This document shows positions 53,314 to 62,229 of a DNA stretch of 64,000 bases, in pieces. Positions within the stretch are counted from its first letter, which is position 1; the number at the start of each line of letters is the position of its first letter. Origin of the DNA: a virus; IMG/VR virus record IMGVR_UViG_3300022921_000004, positions 1 to 64,000 of that record; one strand, written 5' to 3'. A model generated the notes under the pieces. It was not told where the DNA came from, did no database searches, and saw nothing but the letters and a program-made list of their open reading frames with translations. The translations under genes were made by a program, and so were the position numbers.

Positions 53314-55617
53314 ATGGCAGTAAAAATTGATATCCCCGGAGTAGGCGAAGTTACAGCAGAAAATGCGGCTTCAGAAGCTACTTTACGTGAAATACTTAAA
53401 ACATTAGGTGGGAAATCTTACGGCATGGACGGTGGTGGCGGCATGTCTGGTACTGGCACTAATGCAGAAGAAGCTGCCAAACAAGTTAAAAAACACGGTG
53501 ACGCTAGTGAAGAAGCTGGTGTTCAAGTAGAAGGCTTTGGAGCAAAATTAGACGGATTTGTAGGAGGTATATGGAATACTTTTACAGCCGCAATTGGCGC
53601 CGTTGTTGGTTCTACTGTAGGATTAGGCTTTGAATTATTAAAAGGCGGAAATCAACTTAGTGATTTTGCTCAACATTTACCTATTCCAGGATTAACAGCA
53701 TTTTCTGGATTAATCGACGGACAAATAAATTTATTTAGAGAGTTATCTCAGTCAGGTGCAAGTTTTGGCAACAATATGTTTGAAATTACACGCATCGCAG
53801 GTAATGCGGCAATACCACAAGAAGAATTTGCTGAATTATTGCGAACACAATCATCAAGTTTAAGACTTTTTGGAAATAGTGTTAATGATGGTGCTCGAAA
53901 TTTTGCTTCTATGTCAAAAGAAATGCGTCAAGGCGGAATTGGTCCTCGCTTAATGGCAATGGGATTTACCTCGCAAGAATTAAATGAAAACTTTATTGCA
54001 TACAATGAAATGATGACAGTTTCTGGGCGTCGCCAGTTTATGACTAATGCCCAGCTTATTGAAGGATCACAGAACTATTCATTAGAACTAGATAAAATAT
54101 CCAAACTTACTGGTAAATCTAGAGAGCAACTTCAAGAAGAAATGCGTCAAAAGAATATGGACATTAGACGCCAAATGGCAATTGCAAAATATGGAGAAGA
54201 ATATGCTCTTAGATTACAACAAGCGGCTGAAGTAGGCGGCCCAGCGTTTGAAGCAGCCATTCTTGATATGGCTGACGGTGTTGAAAACGATCCTTTGACA
54301 CGACAGTTGATGGCAAACAACGAAGCATTTCGAAATGGCATTAATGACGTTCAGAATATGACTGCTGAAGAGTTTACTAACTTTGCCGCTAGTGTTAGAC
54401 AATCAGGTATGGACTATGCCAATAGTATGGGCGAGAACGCAGTCCAAGCTTCTATTGCAAACGGAACTGCGGTTGGAGAACTATTTCAGTTAACAGGTGC
54501 ACTTGGTAGAGCAACTGGAACAGTTGAAGGAGGAGTATCAGCTGAACAGCAAGCACGAGACGATGCTACTGCGGCTGTTGCAACTTTTGCTGAAACTATT
54601 AACGATGTAAGAGGAAGACTTCAAGTTGATCTATTAGACAGTAATATCTTCCAAGATCTTAAAAACGGCCTAGCAAGTATAATTCCTTCTATCGGCGAAG
54701 CTAACAGTATGTATGATGATATGAAGGGCTTTTTTATGTCTAATATTTTTCCTGCACTAGACGATATGTGGACTTGGCTTAAAACTGACGGCCTAAATAT
54801 GTTACAAGAGAGTATGGAATCAGCATGGAACTGGTTAAAGACTGACGGCGTTGAACTAATGGACAGTGCATTTACTAAAATGACAGAAGCATGGAATTGG
54901 TTAAGTTCAGGCGAAGGTTATACTATGATGCAAAATGCCATAACTGGATTAACAGAGCTATGGGATTCGTGGAAGCCATCGATTATGGGATTCTTTGAAA
55001 ACTTAACAAGTGCTGAAGGTAGAGCAGAAATATGGCAAAGTATTGTTGATGGTGCAAAAAGTGCCCTTTCGGCAATATTTACAGGCGTTGTATCTATGTT
55101 AGGATGGGATCAAATTGGACCTACTTATGAAGATTTAAAACAATCAGTTATTGATACTTTAGTTGATTGGAAAAACAAGTTTGTAGAAATGTTTACTTGG
55201 GAAAATATACGAAGTACATTTACTATTGAAAACATTGGTACAGCATTAGGAAATGCTGTTAGAGGTGTTTATAACTGGATTACAGGGTTGTTTGATTTTG
55301 ATTTTGGTGGAATGATAAGTTCTGTAATACCAGACTGGGCAAAACGTTGGTTACCAGACAGCTGGTTTGGTGGGCCTTCTTCTAATCCTAGTGGATCACC
55401 CTCACCTAGTCCTAGTAGTGCAATACCAGAAGCTGACACATCGTCAAGTTCTGCTCCTTCACCAACTAATGATCCAGCAATGCGAACTGCTACCAATGCC
55501 ACATCTCCATCTAATAATCCTGTAAGTGACTTAAATACTAATACTGCAAGGATGGTAGCATTATTAGAACAGCAAAATAGACTATTGCAGAGAATGGACG
55601 GTAACTTATATGGTTAA
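53314..55617 (+). CDS. Tail tape measure-like protein
   Basis: The protein has 767 residues. A Gly/Ala-rich N-terminus is followed by a hydrophobic helix region (about 85-120: W-N-T-F-T-A-A-I-G-A-V-V-G-S-T-V-G-L-G), long amphipathic helices with many Gln, Met and Glu, and then a tandem Trp motif: W-T-W-L-K-T-D-G, W-N-W-L-K-T-D-G and W-N-W-L-S-S-G (about 486-540). A Pro/Ser-rich segment (S-P-S-P-S-P) precedes a short C-terminal coiled coil L-L-E-Q-Q-N-R-L-L-Q-R-M. Tape measures set tail length and leave the tail with the DNA. Position next to the portal and gp26-like genes agrees. The start has no clear ribosome binding site; a weak late element GCTAAATA lies at 53251-53258. Confidence 0.65.
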   Translation: MAVKIDIPGVGEVTAENAASEATLREILKTLGGKSYGMDGGGGMSGTGTNAEEAAKQVKKHGDASEEAGVQVEGFGAKLDGFVGGIWNTFTAAIGAVVGSTVGLGFELLKGGNQLSDFAQHLPIPGLTAFSGLIDGQINLFRELSQSGASFGNNMFEITRIAGNAAIPQEEFAELLRTQSSSLRLFGNSVNDGARNFASMSKEMRQGGIGPRLMAMGFTSQELNENFIAYNEMMTVSGRRQFMTNAQLIEGSQNYSLELDKISKLTGKSREQLQEEMRQKNMDIRRQMAIAKYGEEYALRLQQAAEVGGPAFEAAILDMADGVENDPLTRQLMANNEAFRNGINDVQNMTAEEFTNFAASVRQSGMDYANSMGENAVQASIANGTAVGELFQLTGALGRATGTVEGGVSAEQQARDDATAAVATFAETINDVRGRLQVDLLDSNIFQDLKNGLASIIPSIGEANSMYDDMKGFFMSNIFPALDDMWTWLKTDGLNMLQESMESAWNWLKTDGVELMDSAFTKMTEAWNWLSSGEGYTMMQNAITGLTELWDSWKPSIMGFFENLTSAEGRAEIWQSIVDGAKSALSAIFTGVVSMLGWDQIGPTYEDLKQSVIDTLVDWKNKFVEMFTWENIRSTFTIENIGTALGNAVRGVYNWITGLFDFDFGGMISSVIPDWAKRWLPDSWFGGPSSNPSGSPSPSPSSAIPEADTSSSSAPSPTNDPAMRTATNATSPSNNPVSDLNTNTARMVALLEQQNRLLQRMDGNLYG

Positions 55618-55629
55618 GGAAACAAATAA

Positions 55630-57345
55630 ATGAGTTGGAAAAGATATTTTACACCGGTAGAAACTGGTAATGTAAGCCCATTCTCGTCAGCAAGTAGTGG
55701 ACAGCCTGGACCGGCAAAATCAAATTATAGTAGTTTCCTTCCTGATGTCTATAGCGGAGCTCCAAATAGAGCAGAACGTTATGGACAATATAATGTTATG
55801 GATATGGATAGTGAAGTTAATGCGGCACTAGATATTCTTGCTGAATTTTGTACACAGCAAAATCCACAAAATAAAACCAGTTTTAGTTTAGACTTTAAAC
55901 AAAAAGCTACTAATAGCGAAATTAAAGTACTCGAAAACTACTTGCAACAATGGACTAGACTTAATAGTTTTAATACGAGAATGTTTCGTATTATTAGAAA
56001 TGTGTTTAAATTTGGTGATGCATTTTTTATTAGAGATCCAGAAACTAAAAAATGGCATCACGTTGATCCTGCAAAAGTTTCAAGTATCATTGTTAACGAA
56101 AGCACAGGAAAAACTCCTGAGCAATATATTGTAAAAGACATTAACTTAAATTTTGTTGATAAAGTAGCAACTACACCTTATACAACTAACGGCAACGTAA
56201 CTGGAGGCGGTGACGGCTATTTAACTGGCGGTGTTAGAGGAATGGTTGGTAACACATCAACACAGAGTTCAAGTTCAAGATTTGGTCACGATAAACAAAA
56301 AGAATTTGCTGTTGATGCTGAACATATGGTACATTTAAGTCTAAGTGAAGGCTTAGATAATAACGCTCCATTTGGTAACAGTCTATTAGAAACTATTTTT
56401 AAAGTTTATAAACAAAAAGAATTGCTTGAAGATGCGATTATTATCTATCGCGTACAAAGAGCTCCAGAAAGAAGAGTATTTTATGTTGATGTGGGTAACA
56501 TGCCTTCACACCTTGCTATGCAATTTGTGGAGCGTGTAAAAACGGAAATCCATCAAAGAAGGATCCCATCGAAGACAGGAGGCGGAACTAATGTCATAGA
56601 CTCAGCTTATAATCCTCTGTCAACCAACGAAGATTACTTCTTCCCACAAACTGCTGAAGGTAGAGGATCTAAAGTTGATACACTACCAGGCGGTACAAAC
56701 CTTGGTGAGATTGACGACTTAAAATACTTTACTAATAAACTTATTAGAGGTTTACGTATTCCAAGTTCATATTTGCCAAGTGCGGCACAAGATGAAGGAC
56801 AAGGCCAATTTAACGATGGTAGAGTTGGAACAGCATATATTCAAGAATTGCGTTTTAACAAATATTGCGAGCGTTTACAAAATTTAGTTACAGAAGTTTT
56901 TAATTTAGAATTTAAACGTTATCTAGTAGAAAAAGGAATTAACATTGATGTTGCGATGTTTGACCTTGTGTTTCAACCACCACAAAACTTTGCAAGTTAT
57001 AGACAATCAGAACTTGATAATCAAAGGATTGGTACGTTTGCACAAATACAAGCTATTCCGTTTATTAGTAATAGATATGCATTAAAGCGTTTCTTAGGAA
57101 TGAGCGATGCAGAAGTTGCAGAAAACGAACGTTTATGGAAAGAAGAAAACGACGAATTAGTAGTTAGTCCAACAGATGCAAGTGCAGAAATGCGAGGAGC
57201 AGGAATTAGTGGAGCAGGTATTGAAGGTGATTTAGGAAGCGCAGTTGATACAGCAGACGATGCAGAAGAACCTACAGTAACAGGTACCGACGAAGGTCCT
57301 GAAAGTGCTACTACACCAGCACCAGAACCTACGCCAGAGGCATAA
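55630..57345 (+). CDS. gp20: Portal protein gp20
   Basis: The protein has 571 residues (T4: 524). It forms the dodecameric portal ring through which DNA enters and leaves the head and on which the prohead is built. Signatures of T4-type portals are seen: M-D-M-D-S-E-V-N-A-A-L-D-I-L-A-E-F, R-A-P-E-R-R-V-F-Y-V-D-V-G-N-M-P, and L-P-G-G-T-N-L-G-E-I-D-D-L-K-Y-F, R-I-P-S-S-Y-L. The last 60 residues are acidic and Pro/Thr/Ala-rich. AAGGAA precedes the ATG. A late promoter overlaps the stop codon. Confidence 0.93.
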   Translation: MSWKRYFTPVETGNVSPFSSASSGQPGPAKSNYSSFLPDVYSGAPNRAERYGQYNVMDMDSEVNAALDILAEFCTQQNPQNKTSFSLDFKQKATNSEIKVLENYLQQWTRLNSFNTRMFRIIRNVFKFGDAFFIRDPETKKWHHVDPAKVSSIIVNESTGKTPEQYIVKDINLNFVDKVATTPYTTNGNVTGGGDGYLTGGVRGMVGNTSTQSSSSRFGHDKQKEFAVDAEHMVHLSLSEGLDNNAPFGNSLLETIFKVYKQKELLEDAIIIYRVQRAPERRVFYVDVGNMPSHLAMQFVERVKTEIHQRRIPSKTGGGTNVIDSAYNPLSTNEDYFFPQTAEGRGSKVDTLPGGTNLGEIDDLKYFTNKLIRGLRIPSSYLPSAAQDEGQGQFNDGRVGTAYIQELRFNKYCERLQNLVTEVFNLEFKRYLVEKGINIDVAMFDLVFQPPQNFASYRQSELDNQRIGTFAQIQAIPFISNRYALKRFLGMSDAEVAENERLWKEENDELVVSPTDASAEMRGAGISGAGIEGDLGSAVDTADDAEEPTVTGTDEGPESATTPAPEPTPEA

Positions 57346-57348
57346 ATA
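57341..57348 (+). promoter_or_regulatory. Late promoter CATAAATA
   Basis: The NATAAATA element overlaps the gp20 stop codon (TAA is part of it). The next start, at 57354, lies only 5 bp past the element, so a transcript from here would be leaderless for that gene and probably serves the following genes. It could be a chance result of the stop codon context. Confidence 0.4.
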
Positions 57349-57353
57349 CTATT

Positions 57354-57593
57354 ATGATATTACGTGAATTATTTTATTTTGACAAAGAAACTATTGAACC
57401 TGTTGAAGATAAAGGTTATGATGCTACGGATGACGATAGCATTGTAAAGCGCGACGACACACGTAAAACTCGACTTACGCTAAGACAAATTAACAAAGCC
57501 CGTAAAGCATCCGAACTTCATGTAGAAGAAACAGAAAAAGAATTAGGTTTCGTACGTCAAATGTACGGAATACAAGCACAACCTGAAATATAG
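57354..57593 (+). CDS. Small hypothetical protein between gp20 and prohead core genes
   Basis: The protein has 79 residues and is highly charged: an acidic N-terminal part with D-A-T-D-D-D-S, a basic middle (K-T-R-L-T-L-R-Q-I-N-K-A-R-K-A) and the end V-R-Q-M-Y-G. It is helical. In T4 this position holds gp67 and gp68; the sequence does not obviously match either. R-Q-M-Y-G is reminiscent of small proteins between gp20 and gp21 in cyanophages. The function is unknown, perhaps in the prohead core. Confidence 0.65.
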   Translation: MILRELFYFDKETIEPVEDKGYDATDDDSIVKRDDTRKTRLTLRQINKARKASELHVEETEKELGFVRQMYGIQAQPEI

Positions 57594-57605
57594 GACTTTT
57601 TGTTA

Positions 57606-58205
57606 ATGACGGTAGCATTCGTACTTGGCAACGGCGAAAGTCGTAGAGACATTGATATAAATTCATTAAAACAATACGGTAAAGTGTACGCATGTAATGC
57701 AGTCTTTAGAAAGCACGAACCTGACTATCTAGTTGCAGTTGATGTTAAAATGATCTTAGAGATTAATCAACAAAAATGGCAAATGAGTCACGAAGTTTGG
57801 ACCAATCCTAATAAACAATTTCACGGAATGCAAGGATTTAATTTCTTTCAACCTAGTAAAGGATGGAGTAGTGGTCCAACAGCATTATGGCTTGCAAGTA
57901 CACACGGACATGATACAATATACATATTAGGGTTTGATTTTCACGGAGCACCTGATAAGTATGGACAGCGTACAAAGGTAAATAATTTATACGCAGGAAC
58001 ACAGAATTATAAACGTGAAGGTGATCCTGCTACGTATTTTGGCAATTGGGAGAGACAAACATCATCGACATGTGACGCACATCAAGGTACACAATATATT
58101 AGAGTTAGAGAAGACAATGACGACTTTGTACCTAAACAATTAAAAAAATGTAAGAATTTGTCACACATAAATTTAAGCGAATTTAAAAGATATTACGATT
58201 TTTAA
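57606..58205 (+). CDS. GNGxSR-type protein, possible nucleotide-sugar or pterin-binding fold
   Basis: The protein has 199 residues. It starts with V-A-F-V-L-G-N-G-E-S-R, then Y-G-K-V-Y-A-C-N-A-V-F and D-Y-L-V-A-V-D. This resembles the N-terminal nucleotide-binding part of DUF115-like proteins and of GT42-type sialyltransferases (G-N-G-P-S-x). The following W-S-S-G-P-T-A-L-W-L-A and I-Y-I-L-G-F-D-F motifs form a second strand-helix unit. A modifying enzyme acting on a sugar or related compound is a reasonable guess. The start is unclear: TTG at 57600 or ATG at 57606, the latter 10 nt after AGGA. It interrupts the otherwise conserved head gene order. Confidence 0.6.
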   Translation: MTVAFVLGNGESRRDIDINSLKQYGKVYACNAVFRKHEPDYLVAVDVKMILEINQQKWQMSHEVWTNPNKQFHGMQGFNFFQPSKGWSSGPTALWLASTHGHDTIYILGFDFHGAPDKYGQRTKVNNLYAGTQNYKREGDPATYFGNWERQTSSTCDAHQGTQYIRVREDNDDFVPKQLKKCKNLSHINLSEFKRYYDF

Positions 58206-58315
58206 ACACTTTTTTTCAAAACGAGTCGTTTTGACACCATTTACCACCGCTTTTTTAAGGTATGTGTAAATAATAGTAGACAGCCTTACCAATAAACTTA
58301 TTATAGGAGAAAACA
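58206..58315 (+). promoter_or_regulatory. Intergenic leader with hairpin and weak late promoter
   Basis: This 110-bp gap before the prohead core gene holds a hairpin CAAAACG-AGT-CGTTTTG (58217-58233) preceded by seven T residues, and a late-promoter-like TGTAAATA at 58265-58272 (one mismatch to TATAAATA), 43 bp before the next start. TTGACA at 58231-58236 lacks a fitting -10 box. AGGAG stands 6 nt before the ATG. Confidence 0.4.
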
Positions 58316-59227
58316 ATGGCAGACACAACAAAGCTAGAGCAAATGCTCGAAAAATTAGTTAACAACGATCGCGATGGAGCTGATCAGTTGTTTCATGAAT
58401 TTGTGATTGAAAAATCACGTAGCATCTACGAAAAAATGATCGAATCTGATCTAGAAGATCTAGAAGTAGATGAAGCTACAGATGAAGAAGTAGATGAAGC
58501 TACAGATGAAGAAGTAGATGAAGCTACAGACGACGAAGATTTAGAAGAATCAGACGACGAAGAAGTCGATGAAAACTTTGACGAATTTACACCAGAAGCT
58601 GACCCAATGGGCGGCGAGCCAGGCCCAGACATGTTAAAAGACATTGAAGCCGATGGCGACGACGAAGACGGTGTAATGGATATGGGCGACGAAGGTGAAG
58701 AAGGCGAAGAAGAGCTAGAAGACCGTGTAGTTGACCTAGAAGATGCACTTGATGACCTAAAGGCAGAATTTGAAAAAATGATGTCTGGAGAAGAAGGCGA
58801 CATGGACGATGAAGGCGACGAAGATGGCGACGAAATGGACATGGACGACGAAGGTGATGAAGAAGCAGAAGAAGAGTCATATGACCCTTCAACACTTGGC
58901 ATGCCAGCTTATGAAGGTAAAAAATCACAAGCAGAGCAAATGAGAGAGTATGTTGAAAAAGTTGCCGCACCAAAAGGTGAAGACAACAAAGCAAAATCTC
59001 CAGTTGCTGGCAAAAACGACATGGGCGGAACTACTGCAAATATTGCTAAAGGTTCAGCTGAAGAAAAAGGTGGAAGCGTAAGTACTCCAAATGTAGAAGA
59101 CTTTAATCAAGTTAATGTATCTGGTAACAAAAAAGCACCTGCAATGTCAAATGCCAAAGGCCACGGCGCAGAGAAAAAAGGCGCAGGCGAAACTGGAACA
59201 AATAGTAAAAGTACTATTGGTTCTTAA
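58316..59227 (+). CDS. Acidic prohead core protein, gp67-like N-terminus
   Basis: The protein has 303 residues. Residues 8-45 (L-E-K-L-V-N-N-D-R-D-G-A-D-Q-L-F, then a charged helix) resemble T4 gp67, an 80-residue core protein with an acidic tail. Here the acidic part is much longer (about 48-195), dominated by Asp and Glu with E-V-D-E-A-T-D-E repeated three times. The C-terminal 100 residues are Lys/Gly/Ala/Asn-rich and look disordered. Core proteins help shape the prohead and are mostly degraded by gp21. It lies directly ahead of gp21, gp22 and gp23, matching T4 order. Confidence 0.75.
   Translation: MADTTKLEQMLEKLVNNDRDGADQLFHEFVIEKSRSIYEKMIESDLEDLEVDEATDEEVDEATDEEVDEATDDEDLEESDDEEVDENFDEFTPEADPMGGEPGPDMLKDIEADGDDEDGVMDMGDEGEEGEEELEDRVVDLEDALDDLKAEFEKMMSGEEGDMDDEGDEDGDEMDMDDEGDEEAEEESYDPSTLGMPAYEGKKSQAEQMREYVEKVAAPKGEDNKAKSPVAGKNDMGGTTANIAKGSAEEKGGSVSTPNVEDFNQVNVSGNKKAPAMSNAKGHGAEKKGAGETGTNSKSTIGS
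58463..58534 (+). repeat. Tandem 24-bp repeat in the acidic core gene
   Basis: There are three consecutive 24-bp units, GAAGTAGATGAAGCTACAG plus ATGAA; the third ends ACGAC. Each encodes E-V-D-E-A-T-D-E/D. The first two copies are identical at DNA level, so the expansion is recent or kept homogeneous; copy number may vary between relatives. Confidence 0.85.
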
Positions 59228-59242
59228 TTGAGGATTATGGGG

Positions 59243-59875
59243 ATGCATAACTTAACCGAAACACTATCATTCGACCAAGCTAAAATGGTCGTTGAGACTA
59301 CTGAAAATAGTGCAGGTGGTAAGGACTTGTACTTAAAAGGTATCTGCATTCAAGGTGGTGTTCGTAACGCAAACCAGCGTGTATATCCTGTAAGTGAGAT
59401 CAGTAGGGCTGTCAACACGCTCAACGATCAAATTCAAGGCGGGTATAGTGTATTAGGCGAAGTTGATCATCCTGAAGGACTCAATATTAACTTAGATCGT
59501 GTAAGCCATATGATCACAGAAATGTGGATGGATGGTCCAAACGGTTATGGAAAACTAAAAATTATTCCAACCCCGATGGGACAACTAGTTCAAACCATGA
59601 TTCAAAATGGTGTAAAACTAGGTGTTTCATCAAGGGGATCGGGTAATGTAAAAGATGATGGTAGCGGGGAAGTCAGCGAATTTGAAATAATCACTGTCGA
59701 TGCCGTTGCCCAACCAAGTGCTCCTGGGGCTTATCCAACGCCTATTTACGAGCACCTAATGAATACTCGTGGTGGGTATAAGGCATACAATTTGGCTCGC
59801 GAACTTAATGGCGATGAAAAGGCACAGAAGTATTTAAAGGAGTCGTTGATAAACATTATCAGCGGACTCAAATAG
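59243..59875 (+). CDS. gp21: Prohead maturation protease gp21
   Basis: The protein has 210 residues (T4: 212). It cuts the scaffold, core proteins and the N-terminus of gp23 during head maturation. The catalytic His is in G-E-V-D-H-P-E-G (His76) and the Ser in L-G-V-S-S-R-G-S-G (Ser129 or Ser130), with N-R-V-Y-P preserved as N-Q-R-V-Y-P. The ATG at 59243 is chosen because GAGGA lies 8 nt upstream; earlier in-frame TTG and ATG codons fall at or too near that site. Confidence 0.92.
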   Translation: MHNLTETLSFDQAKMVVETTENSAGGKDLYLKGICIQGGVRNANQRVYPVSEISRAVNTLNDQIQGGYSVLGEVDHPEGLNINLDRVSHMITEMWMDGPNGYGKLKIIPTPMGQLVQTMIQNGVKLGVSSRGSGNVKDDGSGEVSEFEIITVDAVAQPSAPGAYPTPIYEHLMNTRGGYKAYNLARELNGDEKAQKYLKESLINIISGLK

Positions 59876-59889
59876 ACTAGGAGAAACAA

Positions 59890-60990
59890 ATGTTAGATGC
59901 ACTGAAAGCACTCTTTGAAAACAATGTAGTTTCAGAAGACATCAAACTAGAGATCGAAGAAGCATGGAATGCAAAAATTCGCGAGAATAAGATGCAAGCT
60001 ACAGCTGAACTTCGCGAAGAGTTTGCTCAAAAGTATGAGCACGACAAGCAAACAATGGTAGAAGCTATTGACGCAATGCTTGCCGATAAACTAAGCGAAG
60101 AAATTACTGAGTTCCAAGATGATCGCCAAAAATTAGCTGAAGCAAGAGCAAAATATGCCGTAGCAATGCGTGAAAACGCAAACCTAATGCAAAAATTTGT
60201 TGTACAGCAGTTAGGTAAAGAAATTGGCGAATTACACGAAGATCAGAAATTAATGGCTGACAAGTTCCATACATTGGAGAACTTTATTGTTGATGCACTT
60301 TCTAAAGAAATTGCAGAATTTTATGAAGATAAAAAAGATTTAGCTGAAACAAAGGTACGTTTAGTACGTGAAGCTAAAGATCATCTAGCCAAGGTTAAAT
60401 CCAAGTTTATCCAAGACGCAACACATGTTGTCGCAGAAACCGTTGACAAAGGTCTAAAGTCAGAAATTAGTCAATTAAAAGAAGACATTGATGCGGCTCG
60501 CAGAAATGACTTTGGTCGTAAGTTGTTTGAATCATTCGCTAGCGAATATCAATCAAGTTACTTAAATGAAAAGTCTGAGACTGCAAAACTATTAAAAGTA
60601 GTTGAGTTAAAAGATAAGCAATTAGCCGAAGCTAAAGCGCAGGCAGCAGAAAAAGCAAAACTAGTAGAAAGCAAAGACGCTGAAATTAAAGTTGCTAAAA
60701 ATACTGCACAGCGTAAAGAAATTATGAATGAATTACTCGGTCCTTTAAACAAAGGTCAAAGAGAAATCATGTCAGACTTACTGGAATCTGTACAAACCGA
60801 AAAACTGCACAAGTCTTTCGATAAGTACATGCCAAGCGTTATCGCAGGGAACACACCAGTGAAGGAAACCAAGGCAACACTTACAGAAGGCACACATATT
60901 ACAGGCAATAAGACAAATAATGACACTAATGCAAGCGTAGATTCAGCAAATAACGTTGTTGAACTCAAAAGACTTGCAGGATTGAAATAA
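59890..60990 (+). CDS. gp22: Scaffold (prohead core) protein gp22
   Basis: The protein has 366 residues (T4: 269). It is almost entirely helical and charged, with repeated coiled-coil segments L-G-K-E-I-G-E-L-H-E-D and L-S-K-E-I-A-E-F-Y-E-D-K-K-D-L-A. It ends with N-V-V-E-L-K-R-L-A-G-L-K, as T4-type scaffolds do. Scaffolding forms the inner core and is removed by gp21. AGGAGA lies 7 nt before the ATG; the gene is 14 bp after gp21 and 10 bp before gp23. Confidence 0.9.
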   Translation: MLDALKALFENNVVSEDIKLEIEEAWNAKIRENKMQATAELREEFAQKYEHDKQTMVEAIDAMLADKLSEEITEFQDDRQKLAEARAKYAVAMRENANLMQKFVVQQLGKEIGELHEDQKLMADKFHTLENFIVDALSKEIAEFYEDKKDLAETKVRLVREAKDHLAKVKSKFIQDATHVVAETVDKGLKSEISQLKEDIDAARRNDFGRKLFESFASEYQSSYLNEKSETAKLLKVVELKDKQLAEAKAQAAEKAKLVESKDAEIKVAKNTAQRKEIMNELLGPLNKGQREIMSDLLESVQTEKLHKSFDKYMPSVIAGNTPVKETKATLTEGTHITGNKTNNDTNASVDSANNVVELKRLAGLK

Positions 60991-61000
60991 GGAGAAAATA

Positions 61001-62164
61001 ATGTCAGAACTATTTGAGAGTCGCTGGCAGGATACCAAAAATGCACTTCTTGAAGGCCTTGAAGGCAACAAGAAAGCTGTAATGGGTGTTACTCTAGAAA
61101 ATACTAAAAGGTATTTGGCAGAGAATGCGACAGCAGGTGCAACTTCTGCAGGTAATGTTGCTACACTAAACAGAGTTATCCTTCCGGTAATTAGACGAGT
61201 TATGCCAACTGTTATCGCCAACGAATTAGTTGGTGTACAGCCCATGACAGGTCCAGTGGGTCAAATCCACACACTAAGAGTACGCTACGCAGATTCATTT
61301 GATGATGTAACTGCTGGTGAAGAAGCTCTATCACCATTCAAAATTGGTGTTGGCTACAGTGGCGGCGGTTCTACCGACAAAGCTGATGCAACAGCAACAC
61401 TTGAAGGTGCCGCTGGTAAGAGAATGTCTATCCAGATCTTAAAGCAAACAGTAGAAGCAAAAACCAGAAAGCTATCAGCTCGCTGGACTTTTGAATCTGC
61501 TCAAGATGCACAAGCCCAACAAGGCATTGACATCGAAGCTGAGATCATGGCAGCTCTTGCACAGGAGATTACAGCTGAAATCGATCAAGAAGTACTTGCT
61601 TCTTTACGTTCACTAGCTGGAACTGCTGAATCAGACGTACAATACGATCAGTCATCTGTAAGTGGTACTGCCACTTTCGTTGGCGATGAGCATGCGGCAC
61701 TAGCTGTTATGATCAACCGTGTTGCAAACAAGATTGCCGCTCGTACACGTCGTGGCGCAGGTAACTATGCAGTGGTTTCACCATATGCATTGACTATCCT
61801 ACAGTCCGCAACAACTTCTGCGTTCGCAAGAACAACTGAAGGTACATTCGAAGCACCAACTAACACTAAGATGGTTGGTACATTGAACGGCGCGATGAAA
61901 GTCTACGTTGATGCATACGCATCAGACGCAACTGACGTACTAGTTGGATACAAAGGATCAAGCGAATCAGACGCACCAGCGTTCTACGCTCCTTACATTC
62001 CTCTAATGTCAAGTGGTGTTGTGTTAGACCCAGCATCATTCGAGCCTGTCGTATCATTTATGACACGTTACGGATATGTTGAGCTATCAAACGTTGCTTC
62101 TTCACTTGGTAATGCCGCTGACTACTTAGGTAGAATCAGTATTGCCAATGTAAGCTTCAGCTAA
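61001..62164 (+). CDS. gp23: Major capsid protein gp23
   Basis: The protein has 387 residues, clearly shorter than T4 gp23 (521). The conserved region starts after R-Y-L-A-E (37-41) followed by N-A-T-A-G. This matches the gp21 cleavage rule with the cut after Glu41, as in T4, where the mature protein begins just before N-A-T. Further signatures: L-P-V-I-R-R-V-M-P, E-L-V-G-V-Q-P-M-T-G-P, R-K-L-S-A-R-W-T-F-E and S-F-M-T-R-Y-G. Shortening must affect insertion loops, since both ends are typical. AAGGAG lies 7 nt upstream and a strong terminator follows. Confidence 0.95.
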   Translation: MSELFESRWQDTKNALLEGLEGNKKAVMGVTLENTKRYLAENATAGATSAGNVATLNRVILPVIRRVMPTVIANELVGVQPMTGPVGQIHTLRVRYADSFDDVTAGEEALSPFKIGVGYSGGGSTDKADATATLEGAAGKRMSIQILKQTVEAKTRKLSARWTFESAQDAQAQQGIDIEAEIMAALAQEITAEIDQEVLASLRSLAGTAESDVQYDQSSVSGTATFVGDEHAALAVMINRVANKIAARTRRGAGNYAVVSPYALTILQSATTSAFARTTEGTFEAPTNTKMVGTLNGAMKVYVDAYASDATDVLVGYKGSSESDAPAFYAPYIPLMSSGVVLDPASFEPVVSFMTRYGYVELSNVASSLGNAADYLGRISIANVSFS

Positions 62165-62183
62165 GTTTAAAACTTACTAAAAC

Positions 62184-62211
62184 GAAAAAAGGCCCTTCGG
62201 GGCCTTTTTTT
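62184..62211 (+). terminator. Strong UUCG terminator after gp23
   Basis: AAAGGCCC-TTCG-GGGCCTTT forms an 8-bp stem capped by a UUCG tetraloop, followed by a run of T. It is 20 bp past the gp23 stop and is the clearest rho-independent terminator in the window. It isolates the head operon from the next late unit. Confidence 0.9.
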
Positions 62212-62229
62212 ATGACTTGAGTAAACTTT

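Noticed and set aside
58231-58259. TTGACA as a sigma-70 promoter before the core protein gene
   Set aside because: There is no -10 element at 16-19 bp; TTTAAG is a poor match, and the TTGACA overlaps a hairpin.
58426-58902. Long Ser-rich minus-strand frame opposite the acidic core gene
   Set aside because: It is the complement of Asp/Glu codons in the core protein gene; there is no start signal, and low-complexity serine is the expected shadow.
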